Notes under the pieces: generated by a model | Databases searched by the model: none | What the model was told of the DNA's origin: nothing | Seen by the model: only the letters and a program-made list of their open reading frames with translations | Translations under genes and position numbers: made by a program | Assembly: GCF_000092365.1 (NCBI RefSeq) | Contig: NC_014218.1 | Location: 1,860,001 to 1,924,000, forward strand | Source of the DNA: Arcanobacterium haemolyticum DSM 20595 | GTDB lineage: Bacteria > Actinomycetota > Actinomycetes > Actinomycetales > Actinomycetaceae | DNA length: 64,000 nt | Direction: 5' to 3' | Shown here: positions 8,948 to 18,649 of the stretch, piece after piece | Layout: each line of letters begins with the position of its first letter | How positions within the stretch are numbered: position 1 is the first letter of the stretch

Positions 8948-8975
8948 ACAGCAGTGCCCTATACCGCACTGCTGT
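8948..8975. repeat. CAGCAGTG hairpin, copy 2
   Basis: ACAGCAGTGC and GCACTGCTGT form a perfect 10-bp stem around CCTATACC. It is related in stem sequence to the hairpin at 8613. Confidence 0.65.
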
Positions 8976-9193
8976 TCAGCCTCCCGCTTTTTAGCCCCGG
9001 GCAAAGAGCACCTGGAGGCAGAGGTTGCTTGTAGCTAAACACAGACCACCTGAAGCCCAGACCACTCGGAGCAGGCGTTGCCTAAGCCCTGCCAGAAGGA
9101 CGCTGGAAATCCGGGATGGAAAGAAAAGAAGGCCCGAAATATCGGGCCTCGCACCACCCAACCTGGCTCTAAAGAGCCAGGTCAGAAAAGGAG

Positions 9194-9227
9194 TTGGCGG
9201 CCCATCTCCTTCGGATCAGGCCGCCAA
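9194..9227 (-). terminator. Terminator of the ribokinase operon
   Basis: TTGGCGGCC and GGCCGCCAA flank a 16-nt loop just beyond the ribokinase stop. On the minus strand the stem is followed by CTCCTTTTC. Confidence 0.75.
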
Positions 9228-9236
9228 CCGCCCCTA

Positions 9237-10139
9237 TCACAGCTGCGCAAATTCCTCCGCAGTCGCATACGACGTCTGTGTACCGAGCTTGGTCACAGAA
9301 TCCGCAGCATACCGGTTGGCCTTGGTCAGGGCCTCGCGCACATCCCCGGTTTGAACCAAGTAGTGGCTGAAGCACCCGATGAAGGCATCGCCAGCTCCGG
9401 TGGTGTCGCGTGCGCTCACTTCGCACGCTGGCAGGAGTTCGTCTACACCTTCCGCCATCCACAAAACCCCACGTGAGCCCAACGTCACGATCACGTTCTT
9501 CATGCCCGCATCCAGCAGCGCGGAAGCCGCATTGCGCACGTCATCAATCGTGTCCACTGGCATGCCGGTGAGCAGCGAGAGTTCGGATTCGTTTGGCATG
9601 AAGTAGGAGCAGTCTTTCACTTCGGAAAGCACCAGGTCAGGCTGGGCTGGAGCCGGGTTGAGCAGCACTGGAATATCGTGTTCCTTGCCGAATCGAATCG
9701 CGGCATACACGGTTTCCAGTGGCACTTCCAGCTGCAGCACGATCAGCTTGCACTGGGCGATATCGGCGGCAGCCGCATCGATATCGGCCGTGCTCAGCAT
9801 CGAGTTTGCCCCCTTAATAATCAGGATCGAGTTGTGCGATTCGGCATCCACGAAGATCGGCGCCACACCGGAGCTCATCTCAGTCCGCAGAACGTACCGC
9901 GTATCAATCCCGTTCTTGGCAAAGTTCGCCACGGTGTTGTCTGCGAAAATGTCGTTCCCCACGCGGGTTACCATCAGCACGTTCGCGCCCAAACGCGCGG
10001 CCGCCACGGCCTGGTTGGCACCCTTGCCGCCGCATCCCATTTTGAAATCGGGAGCTTCCAGGGTTTCGCCTTCTGCTGGCATCCGATCGATGTAGGAGAT
10101 CAGATCTACCATGTTTGATCCGATTACTGCGATGTCCAT
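9237..10139 (-). CDS. rbsK: Ribokinase-type PfkB sugar kinase
   Basis: 300-residue ATP-dependent kinase of the PfkB family, ribokinase branch. Signature 1, MGCGGKGANQAVAAARLG, is near residue 35; the C-terminal signature DTTGAGDAFIGCF contains the catalytic aspartate and anion hole. It phosphorylates a pentose (ribose by best resemblance) after uptake. It is the last gene of a three-gene minus-strand operon, two bases after the DUF4432 protein and downstream of a FucP-like symporter. The substrate could differ from ribose, since the transporter is of the fucose type. A terminator follows at 9194-9227. Confidence 0.88.
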   Translation of the reverse strand: MDIAVIGSNMVDLISYIDRMPAEGETLEAPDFKMGCGGKGANQAVAAARLGANVLMVTRVGNDIFADNTVANFAKNGIDTRYVLRTEMSSGVAPIFVDAESHNSILIIKGANSMLSTADIDAAAADIAQCKLIVLQLEVPLETVYAAIRFGKEHDIPVLLNPAPAQPDLVLSEVKDCSYFMPNESELSLLTGMPVDTIDDVRNAASALLDAGMKNVIVTLGSRGVLWMAEGVDELLPACEVSARDTTGAGDAFIGCFSHYLVQTGDVREALTKANRYAADSVTKLGTQTSYATAEEFAQL

Positions 10140-10141
10140 GT

Positions 10142-11161
10142 TTACTCCTTGATTCCTGTGGTGACTGTGAAGCTGCGCGTCTCACCCGCAGCCAGTTCGA
10201 TGAGGGTTCCGGCTTCCTTCGCGGCCAGGTAGCCTTCCGGCCGGGAGGTTCCTGGGAGCACGAACGCCGCCACCTGCTGGTCCGCGTTGTAGAGCACCCA
10301 CCGGGTTGCAACCGGGAATTCTACCGAACTGAATTCCGTCCGGAAGGTCACGCCGTTTTCGCCGGCCAGCTCAAATTCCAGTTTTTCGCCGTATTGCGGC
10401 AGGTTATCGGCAAAGTAGACGATTTCTGGATCGAATTCTTTTGCCTGTTCCAACGACGCCGGATTGATCGTTCCAGCCAAAATCTGTTCGTTTATTTCGG
10501 TCCAGCGTTCGGTTGGGGTGACGTGGGCGGGAACCGTGCGTCGCAAACCGAACGCGCCTTTTGGCAGGTTTTCGCTCATGATTCCGTTTTCTACGAACGC
10601 ATAGTTCATGTGGCACATGTATTGCAGTGGCATTGGAGCGTACTTGGACAGGTTCGTTACTTTGAGCCCAATATCGAACATCGACGATCCTGGCCGCAGC
10701 TCAATGTGTGGAACCGCGAGGTAGTGATGCCCGAATCCTTGGACATACTCGTAGGATGAAACTGCACGTACGGCCCCGTCGTCGTCAATCTCTATCCACG
10801 CCGAATCCATGGTTGCGCACGGGAACTCGCCGTGCAGCGGGTGCGAATCTTGGGGCGACGGGCAGCCGGCCGCGAGCAGGCCCGAATGGAACGCGAAGCA
10901 GCCGTACGTGTCCACGATTTCGCGGCACGGCTGCGGGCGGGAAAACATGTTGGTCATGCGGAGGGAGGTGCCGTCGAATTCGGCGTCCCAAATGATCTGG
11001 CCCATGAACGGAAGCACTTCAACGTACCCGCGTTCGTTTTCAACCCGGAGCGATTCGATGCCGGTATCGTAGCGAGAGGCCACAACGCGGATTCCGCGCC
11101 CGTCTAGGATCGTGCGCTCAGTTTCCGTGAACTGGCTGCGATGTAAAGGAATTGTGTACAT
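10142..11161 (-). CDS. DUF4432 / aldose-1-epimerase-like protein
   Basis: 339 residues resembling the galactose-mutarotase fold of DUF4432 proteins: GYVEVLPFMGQIIWDAEF, HGEFPCATMDSAWIEIDD, MPLQYMCHMNYAF and TRWVLYNADQQVAAFVLPGT are typical. Members are thought to interconvert or rearrange sugar anomers or ketoses. It stands between a FucP-like transporter and a ribokinase with near-zero spacing on both sides, so it should act on the imported sugar before phosphorylation. The exact reaction cannot be read from the sequence. Confidence 0.8.
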   Translation of the reverse strand: MYTIPLHRSQFTETERTILDGRGIRVVASRYDTGIESLRVENERGYVEVLPFMGQIIWDAEFDGTSLRMTNMFSRPQPCREIVDTYGCFAFHSGLLAAGCPSPQDSHPLHGEFPCATMDSAWIEIDDDGAVRAVSSYEYVQGFGHHYLAVPHIELRPGSSMFDIGLKVTNLSKYAPMPLQYMCHMNYAFVENGIMSENLPKGAFGLRRTVPAHVTPTERWTEINEQILAGTINPASLEQAKEFDPEIVYFADNLPQYGEKLEFELAGENGVTFRTEFSSVEFPVATRWVLYNADQQVAAFVLPGTSRPEGYLAAKEAGTLIELAAGETRSFTVTTGIKE

Positions 11162-11170
11162 TTTCTAGCC

Positions 11171-12547
11171 TCACTCGTTGATTGCGGGGGCAGATTTTTC
11201 TGCCTTGTACTGGTATAGGAAGTAGATCAGGACAGCCGCGAAGCAGACCAGCGAAACCGAGAACGCGAGCTGCATCGAACCGAACGTATCCGACGCCAGG
11301 CCCTGGATCACTGGGATCACTGCGCCGCCGATGATCGACATGACGATCACGGCACCGCCGGTTTCGGTGTGGCGCTTGTCCTCGATCGAATCCAATGTGC
11401 GGGCGTAGATTGTGGCCCAGCATGGGCCGAACAGGCCGGAGGTGAGGATTGCGGCGTATACGGCGGTCATATTTGGCACCGCGATAACCCAGGCCAGCGC
11501 TGCCACGCCTGCGATCGAGTAGCCGATCAGCACCAGGTTTTCGTTGAACTTGGTCATGAGGATGTTTGCCACGAACTTGCCCACGAAGAAGGCCACGAAT
11601 GCCCAGATCATGTAGTTGGAAGCGGTGCGTTCGTTGATGGAATCGTCCAGGTTCAGGGCCAGGCGGATCGTGAACGACCACACCGCGGTCTGCATACCGA
11701 CGTAAAGGAACTGGGTCACGATGCCGCCCGCGAACTTACGGTTCGATGCCAGGTAGCGGAGCGTTTCGCCGATCGTTGCCTTAGCTTCCTTGTTGTGGTG
11801 GAGTGGCTTGCAGTGTGGGAACTGGGTGAGTGCGATGATCAGGAGGAGCACTGCCAGTACCACGATGATCCAGCGGTATGGGCCGAGCGTACGCTGGAGC
11901 ATTTCTTCTGCGAACTGTTGGCGTTCCGCGCCGGTGAGCGCTTCGAGTTGCTTGTTCAGCGATTCGCCTTCAGTGAAGATCAGGTATTTGCCCAGCAGGA
12001 TGCCGAAGATCGAGCCGATTGGGTAGAAGGTTTGGGATATGTTTAGGCGCAGGGTTGCGAATTTGCGTGGGCCGATCATGGACGAGTAGGTGTTGGCCGA
12101 CGTTTCCAGGAAGGAAAGGCCGGTTGCGATCGCGAATAGGGCCGCCAGGAACACCGTGTAGGTTGCCATGTGGGAGGCTGGGAAGAAGAGCATGCAGCCG
12201 ATGATGTAGAAGCTCAGGCCCACCAATAGGCCGGATTTGTAGCTCCACTTGCGGATCACGCGCGATGCCGGGATCGCCAGCAGGAAGTAGCCGCCGTAGA
12301 ATGCCGATTGCACAAACGCCGACGCAAAATCGGACAGCTCAAAAATCGATTTGAACTGCGTAATCAGCACGTCATTCAGCGACGCCGCTGCGCCCCACAT
12401 CGGGAAGCAGATCGAGAGCAGGATGTATTGGAGGAGCGGGGTTTTGTTGAGGTAGCCGTTTGAAAGCTGGGTGGTTGGATCCTTGATGAGGCCAAAGGAC
12501 GTGTTCTTCACTCCTTCGGCTTCTTTCATCATTCGTTTCGTGCTCAT
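11171..12547 (-). CDS. FucP-family MFS sugar:H+ symporter
   Basis: 458-residue integral membrane protein with about 12 hydrophobic segments, resembling L-fucose permease FucP and related glucose/galactose transporters: PLLQYILLSICFPMWGAAAS, FFLETSANTY-type helix 4 (LSFLETSANTYSSM) and FGPCWATIYA. It is the first gene of the sugar operon, and its start is preceded by AAAGGTGC. The long hydrophilic loop after helix 6 is somewhat larger than in E. coli FucP. A short inverted repeat at 12619-12640 upstream may be its operator. Confidence 0.87.
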   Translation of the reverse strand: MSTKRMMKEAEGVKNTSFGLIKDPTTQLSNGYLNKTPLLQYILLSICFPMWGAAASLNDVLITQFKSIFELSDFASAFVQSAFYGGYFLLAIPASRVIRKWSYKSGLLVGLSFYIIGCMLFFPASHMATYTVFLAALFAIATGLSFLETSANTYSSMIGPRKFATLRLNISQTFYPIGSIFGILLGKYLIFTEGESLNKQLEALTGAERQQFAEEMLQRTLGPYRWIIVVLAVLLLIIALTQFPHCKPLHHNKEAKATIGETLRYLASNRKFAGGIVTQFLYVGMQTAVWSFTIRLALNLDDSINERTASNYMIWAFVAFFVGKFVANILMTKFNENLVLIGYSIAGVAALAWVIAVPNMTAVYAAILTSGLFGPCWATIYARTLDSIEDKRHTETGGAVIVMSIIGGAVIPVIQGLASDTFGSMQLAFSVSLVCFAAVLIYFLYQYKAEKSAPAINE

Positions 12548-12851
12548 TGCGCACCTTTCGCGGTCGGTTCAGCGGGAATTGGGGCGCCGGGTTCTGCGTT
12601 GAACGTGGCGTTGTGGGTGATAGTTCGACGGCGGACTATCTAGTATTCCCTTCACGATTGCTCTCATGCTAACTGTGTGCTGGGGCACTCCGAAAGAGGG
12701 GGTGTGTAACTTTTGTTCTAGCGAAAATGGCTCTATGTGGCTCTTTATCGCGAGTTTAAGGGAATTAGCACTGGAAAATTAGAGCATACGTGCTTAGATG
12801 GAACATTTGTGCCGCGGGTATTGGGATTGGTTGAGAATGAAATTCTGGCCC
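12548..12851. other. Promoter region of the sugar operon
   Basis: No gene seen. It should carry the minus-strand promoter of the FucP operon. The only structured element I can point to is the inverted repeat at 12619-12640. Confidence 0.5.
12619..12640 (-). promoter_or_regulatory. Candidate operator of the sugar operon
   Basis: GATAGT and ACTATC flank ten bases about 70 bp upstream of the FucP-like gene. A SorC-family regulator is encoded nearby, so this is a plausible but unproven operator. Confidence 0.3.
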
Positions 12852-13492
12852 CTACTTCATCTTCGGGTGCAATATGCCTTTCTCATATGTCTCATTACAA
12901 GACAATAATTCTTGCACCGACTCATACCGCTCCGTTCCATATCCCATCTTTTTCAGCCATACTTTTATAAGAATAATTCCCCCGTAACTCCCCGGATGGG
13001 AAAATTTTGGAGCTACCCTCTTTTCCTTAGAAGGAATTTTAAGTGCAATAGAAAACGACCTGTTCCACAATTGCCCATGATGAGCACACCTATTCCGCAG
13101 GGTTGAAAAAGCATGTAGCGCATCAGAAAACCAGAAGTAGGAACGTGAAGTGGCTGCGCCGCTGCAGAAATAACATCCTTATCCTTAAAGAACGTCGACA
13201 TTTTTGCAAGAGTTCCAAAAGTCATTGTTTCAATCGCAACCCAAATGGGGATATTACTTAGTTCCTCTTCATTCCGATACCGTTTCACACTAGGCAAACG
13301 TGACCCTAGAAGATCATTTTCCATTTTCTCAATTATTCTTTGCACTTTATGCGGATCCACATCTACGTATGAAACTTTTGAAATATTTTTGCCGTTCCAC
13401 GCGAACTTCCTAAAAATTGGCCCACCGCATTTTAGGATAGCTAAGCCATAGCCTGGGCACGATGCGCTCTGTCCTACACCATTCACTATCAT
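12852..13492 (-). pseudogene. Frameshifted, 5'-truncated Abi_2 (AbiD/F-like) gene
   Basis: One minus-strand frame (13492 to about 13120) encodes NIPIWVAIETMTFGTLAKMS and KDKDVISAA, the core of the Abi_2 abortive-infection family. The protein continues only in another frame, which reads LHAFSTLRNRCAHHGQLWNR and then GSYGGIILIKVWLKKMGYGT to a stop at 12852. A one-base shift near 13120 separates them. RNRCAHH is the conserved R-N-x3-H HEPN ribonuclease-like motif, so the active site lies in the disconnected half. The N-terminal half of the roughly 300-residue family is also missing. The gene is AT-richer than its neighbours, suggesting acquisition followed by decay. Confidence 0.75.
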
Positions 13493-13561
13493 AAGTATCC
13501 ATATTGGCCTAATTATTTACAGCCAATTTAGAAAATCGCGCTCACCGCGAGGATTTACCAG

Positions 13562-14503
13562 CTACCCAAGTACGATCTGACGTGCGGTTTCAACATCCGT
13601 CACCAGCCGATTCACATACCCACACTCAAGCGCTGCCCGCACTGCCGCTACCTTATGCTGGCCACCAGCAACAAGAATCTTTTGCTCCTTATGCCGCAAC
13701 TGCGGAAGGCTAATCCCAACAGTGCGATTGTTGACGTCAGGAATACAGACACGCCCTCCGTCGTCGATAAACCTAGCGCAAATATCCCCAACGGAACGTT
13801 GCAAAATAATCTCACGTTCGGCGAGCGTGAGCGGGCTGCGCTCGATGAGTTCGCGGTTCGTGGCGGTATCGCCGACTGTGTAGATGGCGATGCGGGCTTT
13901 GGCGCCGAGGTCGAGCGTGCGGCGGACGTGCGGCATTTTCGTCAGGCGCGTGCGAATCGGGACCGTGGCAACAAACGTGGGCGCCGCCAACTGGTGGCAA
14001 GTGGCCGAAAACGCGGCCGCGAACCGTTCCAGCGTACCCGGGCGGCCGTGCTCCGGAACCGGATCCGACAGGCCGTGGCTCAACTGGATAATCTCAACAT
14101 TCTTCCGCGGGTGCGACTCAAGAAAATCGGCCACCGCACTCATGGTGCGGGATGGGATAACGCCGATATGATCGCCATCGCGAACAAGGGACGTCACCAA
14201 CTGCGCACCCGCCTTGCCCAACGCCTCCCGCATCGCAATATCGCCGGGGCTGGCCGGACTAACCAGGATGACGTCCAGGAGGCGGTAACGGTGTTGAAGC
14301 GTTTCCACCAGGAGCTCATCCTGCTCACGCGGATCAATCACCCTCACTTGAATAAAACCCCTGGCCTGGGCGTGCGCCAACAACTTCGACACCGTAGGCC
14401 GGGCAACATGCAAACGCTGCGCCACCTGCTCCTGGTTCAGGCCAGAATAATACAGTTTCGCAGCATCAAGCGATTGAATATCGCGGACACTCAAGGACTC
14501 CAT
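13562..14503 (-). CDS. SorC-family sugar-responsive transcriptional regulator
   Basis: 313 residues. An N-terminal helix-turn-helix (about residues 10-45, YYSGLNQEQVAQRLHVARPT) is followed by the SorC/DeoR-type sugar-phosphate-binding domain, visible in GDHIGVIPSRTMSAVADFL, the SVGDICARFID segment and the C-terminal ILVAGGQHKVAAVRAAL. Such regulators bind phosphorylated sugars. It lies on the same strand as the FucP/DUF4432/ribokinase operon but is separated from it by the broken Abi_2 gene, so control of that operon is a reasonable inference only. Confidence 0.85.
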   Translation of the reverse strand: MESLSVRDIQSLDAAKLYYSGLNQEQVAQRLHVARPTVSKLLAHAQARGFIQVRVIDPREQDELLVETLQHRYRLLDVILVSPASPGDIAMREALGKAGAQLVTSLVRDGDHIGVIPSRTMSAVADFLESHPRKNVEIIQLSHGLSDPVPEHGRPGTLERFAAAFSATCHQLAAPTFVATVPIRTRLTKMPHVRRTLDLGAKARIAIYTVGDTATNRELIERSPLTLAEREIILQRSVGDICARFIDDGGRVCIPDVNNRTVGISLPQLRHKEQKILVAGGQHKVAAVRAALECGYVNRLVTDVETARQIVLG

Positions 14504-14595
14504 AATCGGATTCTATCGTGGAAGGGGCGGCGGAGCTGGCCTTCCCCCGTGGCACCTGCACTGCTCCCCCGCCGCACCTACAAAAACATTGAGAA

Positions 14596-14634
14596 TCCGA
14601 CACGGCCTCGCCGCATATTACAGGCCGTGCCGGA
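14596..14634 (-). terminator. Terminator of the FG-GAP surface gene
   Basis: TCCGACACGGCCT pairs with AGGCCGTGCCGGA with one mismatch around a 13-nt loop, about 50 bp beyond the minus-strand stop. A diverged relative of this stretch is found at about 18448-18510. Confidence 0.65.
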
Positions 14635-14680
14635 TCCCCTATCTTTTTGCAGGTGTTCTTGTTTTACCTACTGCCTATCG

Positions 14681-17600
14681 TCAGCCATTCTTCCGATTTG
14701 CCGCGATAAGGCCTACACCCAAGGCCAACAGGCCAACAAGTCCAGCCACCAGCATGGAAATTTCCAGACCTGTACGAGCCAGTCCGCCCGAACGTCCCTT
14801 TTCTAGCGACTTCACCTGGGAAGAACTGCTCTTACCTTTGCCGTCGACGCCAGATCCCCCAGGCTTCTGGCCTGGATTCTCATCTGGATTACCAGGCTGA
14901 CCGGGTTTACCAGCATCACCTGGATGTCCTGGCTTCTGGCCGGCGTCACCCGGCTTCCCTGGCTGCCCGCCCGGCGCGGCCGAATCCGCCGCGCCGGCCC
15001 TCGGATTCACCTTCTCCTTATCAATATCAAGGACAAGGAGGTGGGCTGCATGCGAGTAGCCTTCACGGTCTTGGGCATGATCGTCAATAACGCCATCAGC
15101 ACCGATCGCAAGTGTGTGCCTACCAAGGTAGTCACCAACGAATGCTACCGACCGGCCGAATCGTGCCTGCTCAGCTTCGGTAGCAATGCGCTTCACAGCA
15201 TCGCCAAGTGCTGAAATATCGTTGACACCAGCAGGAATCTTCGTTGCATCCACAACGTAAACGGCGCCCTTGGCATCTTCACCCCATGCGCCAATAGCAA
15301 TGGTTTTCCGCTTCGGATCTGCATCCACAGACCAGCCGAATCCAGTACCAGCCTGGGCACCCTTCACAATAGAAATCCGCGGATCGTTTGCCGCAGCATC
15401 CATTGGGTTGATCTTGCGTACTTGCTCAGCCTTCATCGGCTCCTTCACGCCATGAACAATCGCCACGCCACCTTGGGTGACGCCTTCGATTTGCCCGCCA
15501 TCGAAGCCGATGGCGAAGTCACCCACACCGTCCGCGTCAATGTCACCAACTGACACAATCGAGGTCCCCGCACCCAACCGGTACGAAGCATTTTCCGGCA
15601 TGGCCAGGGTGTATCCACCAGCCGAACCGCCGTAAACAACCCAGGCCTTGCCGGTCACGCTCCCGCCAGCGGTGTACGCGTTGAAATCGGCAAGAACGTA
15701 GTCTTGCACGCCGTCTGCGTTCACGTCACCTACTGGGGTAAACGCGGAGAGTGTGTTCCCCTCTGGCGTGCGAGCGCTCCAGATAACTCGCGGATCGTCG
15801 TAGCTTGCAACCAAGTCCACGTCCTTGCTTTCGCGCTGCCCCGCAACGATGAGCGCAGTTCCGTAGGTTCCGCGTTCGCCACGGGAAAGTGGCGTATTAG
15901 CAACAATAAACCCGACGTCGTTCAGCCCATCCTTGTTCACATCGCCCACGCTGGTTACGTGGTATCCGGCGGCGCCGAATTCGTGTGGCATCTGGATAAC
16001 GTATCCGCGCGAGGCATCCAACGCATTCAGATCCGTCTTCGCAAGCTCCGGCCCGCCATAAATCACCCAGACGCGCCCCATCGTATGTGACCCGAACGCA
16101 ATATCCGCGATCTTGTCTCCATTCACATCCCCGAGGCACGTCACCGACAGTCCGACCGCCGCATCCGCCGCCGGGTCTTCAGTTTCTTTTGGCCCGAGTA
16201 TGGTGATGATATTCGTGTCCGGCAGCGCGCTGCCTGCTGTCCCGTTCGGGATGATTTGCACTTGCCCGGTCACGTTTGGCACCCAGCCGTGGGTTTCGGT
16301 GGAGTCTTCGTAGTATGGATCGAATTTCCATTCGGAGCGCATTGGGCTGGAGGTGATGAGGTCTGGCTTGCCGTCGCCTGTCACGTCACATTGGCCGCGC
16401 GCGATCGAACTTCCGAGCCCGTTGCTAAATTCTCCCACCCATCGTTTCTTGGTTGCGGTGTTGATTGGCTTGATGGCTGCCTCGCGCTTTTCTGCTTTTG
16501 GTGCGGGATGGAGCGGTTTTACCTTCTCGGTTTTTCTTTTTGCCGCCCCATATCAACGGTCCAGATATCCACTTTTCCGTTCGTATCCGCTGCGAGGATT
16601 GCCGTGAGGTCTTTGTCGCTATCCGCTGCTTGGACGATTCCGATTGTGCTTCCGCCGTCGCCCTTTCCTTCTCCGGTCGCGAACCAGACACGCTGGTTCC
16701 ACGGGATCGAATCAATGCCGAGTCCGTGGTTCCAATTTTTCGTGAGTGCTTCGGCGGAGATCATTATGGCTCCGGGGTGTTCATCGTTGTCTGGTCTGCC
16801 GACGACGATCGCTCCCGGATTCTTCTCCCCATCGTATTGCTGTACATAGCCGAGCGAGATTCCGATTCGGCCGCGCGCGCTTTGGCGAATGAGCGTTCCG
16901 CTTGGTTTTCCGTTGGTTTGTACGGCGTTATCTTGATCAGAGCCTAGGTTGACCGTAACTTTAGTTCCGGCCGCCTGTTCTTTTTGGCCGTAGACGATGG
17001 CTACCGCACCTGTTTTGTGGTTCGCTTCGGGCGCGCCGATTGCGTAGTCATCGCTGCCGTCTTTATTGACGTCGCCGATTCCTACGATTGCTGTGCCGAA
17101 CTTTGCTCCGTCGCCAGTTGCAGTCACCGTTGCGCCAATTTCACTGGCTTTTCCTGTGGGAGCGGTGGTTTCGATTGCGTACACAAGGTTTTTATCAGGT
17201 ATCCCGACGCCGATCACGCTCGCATCTTCTCCACCATACGTTGCGTTGAGTGGTACGAGCGTAACTGGGGTATCGGCGTCGATATCCCATGTTTTGGCGA
17301 TCTTTGGCTTTCCTTCGGTAGTCTTTGCCGTTGCAACTTGGTCAATGTAGTGAACTTTGGTGCCGGACGCAACTGCCAATCCCTGGCCGCCGCCTGGCGT
17401 GTCGGAGGAAATGGCGCGCACGGGCGCATCGAACTGGTAGGTGGCGCGAAGTGGCAATTCTGCAGGTGTAGCTTCTGGCTTCATCTTCGTGGAGTCAGCA
17501 ATGAAAACTTGTGTGCCGTTCGCAAGTGCGACTGTGGCCTTCTCACCTTGCTTGGGCTTGACGCAGGTAATTTTCCAATCTGTGCCGGAGCCTTGCGGAA

Positions 17601-18327
17601 GCGTGTAACGGTAGGCTCCGCGCTGTTCGGAAAGCTTTTTGGTTTCCTGGTGATCGTCGGAGCCGTATGGAATGAATGGGACGATCGTGAGGTTCTTGCC
17701 GTCTTTGGAAAGGAAGATCAGATCGTTTTCTGGGCGGTCTACAATATCGCACGTGACCTGCGGGATCGTGCCAGCATCGGTGTAGGTGATGCGGTCAGTT
17801 TTGCGAACCGAATCGTGGTAGCGCTTGCCGTCAATCCCGGACCATTTGCGCGCTTTAGAATCTGCGGTGGTGGCAACCTTTTCTTTGCGCTCGGTTTGTG
17901 GGCGCTTGATATCTGGCTCATCTCCGAGCCCGAGATCATCGAGGACATCGCCTTCACGATCTTTAGCACCCGGGTCCGGAATGATGTCATTCTTAGGCTT
18001 CTTACCAGGGGGTACTTCATCATCTTCACCCCACACATCTGCGCCATCATTATGCTCTTTTTTAGACTCAGGGGTTCCCTTTGGCTTATCTTCAGGCTTC
18101 GGCTGAGAATCCTTCGGCTTATTCTTCGGAGATTCGCCTCCATCGAATAGATCTTTGAGGCCTTTAAGATCCCCTTCACGAGGCTTTTCGCTAATGATCT
18201 CATCGCCTTCTTCATCCCAAACATCATTATCAGCATGAGCTGGGGAAACAATATTTGTTGCCATTAATGCGCTTATTGCTAACGCGAAGGGAACTCTCCC
18301 TCTGAGGTTTTGTCGTTTCATAAACAC
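14681..18327 (-). pseudogene. FG-GAP beta-propeller surface protein (LARTG), interrupted by one frameshift
   Basis: Two minus-strand frames make one protein of about 1215 residues. The first, 16519-18327, starts with a signal peptide (MKRQNLRGRVPFALAISALM), an acidic region with DDEVPPGKKP-type repeats, and FG-GAP repeats such as GDVNKDGSDDYAIGAP. The second, entered around 16531-16541, continues with KRWVGEFSNGLG, FG-GAP units GDVNGDKIADIAFGSH, GDVNADGVQDYV and GDIDADGVGDFAIGF, a Pro/Gly/Lys linker, and the sorting signal GGLARTG, hydrophobic helix, AANRKNG. Reading must move -1 at the run A5-G-A5 (minus strand, 16531-16541). Insertion of one A would restore the frame, so slippage, phase variation or an assembly error are all possible. 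FG-GAP propellers resemble integrin alpha heads; a role in adhesion is inferred. Confidence 0.85.
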
Positions 18328-18649
18328 TCCAATTATTTTTATTAGGTAAGCATAACCTTATAGAACAATTAGGAGGCGTCGAACAAATTGTTAGGAGCAT
18401 TACTCATACAGCACTACCTGCATTTTCTTAGGAAATCCGGCGCTCCCACCATATATTGCAGATCATGCCGAATTCTCAATATTTTGCAGGTGTTCGAATC
18501 TTATACCCTCCCCAAAAGCCCCATCTCTGCACTAAAGCACAACAAATGGGGTTGGGGTGAACCTGCATCAGCAGATTCACCCCAACCCCACAGCCAGTTA
18601 ACAACAACCAGCCTTTAAAGGATCACTCAAACAAAACGAGCAAACCAGT
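18328..18649. other. Intergenic region between two surface-protein genes
   Basis: Carries the promoter of the FG-GAP gene on the minus strand, a stretch at about 18448-18510 that resembles 14590-14665 (both contain TTTTGCAGGTGTTC), and the strong hairpin at 18547-18590. No gene seen. Confidence 0.5.
18547..18590. terminator. Strong bidirectional terminator
   Basis: A perfect 15-bp stem TGGGGTTGGGGTGAA is mirrored by TTCACCCCAACCCCA, with an inner CTGC/GCAG stem in the loop. It lies about 60 bp 3' of the minus-strand SdrD_B-type gene. Confidence 0.85.

Larger units (their letters stand above)
8464..9193. other. Gene-free 730 bp rich in inverted repeats
   Basis: I see no convincing coding region. 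The stretch holds a hairpin at 8613-8640, a second copy of the 54-bp palindrome at 8747-8800, a hairpin at 8948-8975 related to the first, and two small GC-rich inverted repeats: AGGCCCGA/TCGGGCCT at 9130-9149 and ACCTGGCTCT/AGAGCCAGGT at 9161-9182. The density of palindromes suggests an insertion hot spot or small non-coding elements. Confidence 0.6.

Noticed and set aside
13655-14806. 383-codon plus-strand open frame
   Set aside because: Antisense to the SorC regulator; the peptide is arginine/asparagine-rich without family resemblance and follows from base composition.
16531-16541. Programmed -1 frameshift at a classical slippery heptamer in the FG-GAP gene
   Set aside because: The A-AAA-AAG heptamer is present as sequence, but its codon phase does not match the first reading frame; simple slippage or an indel in the A run fits better.
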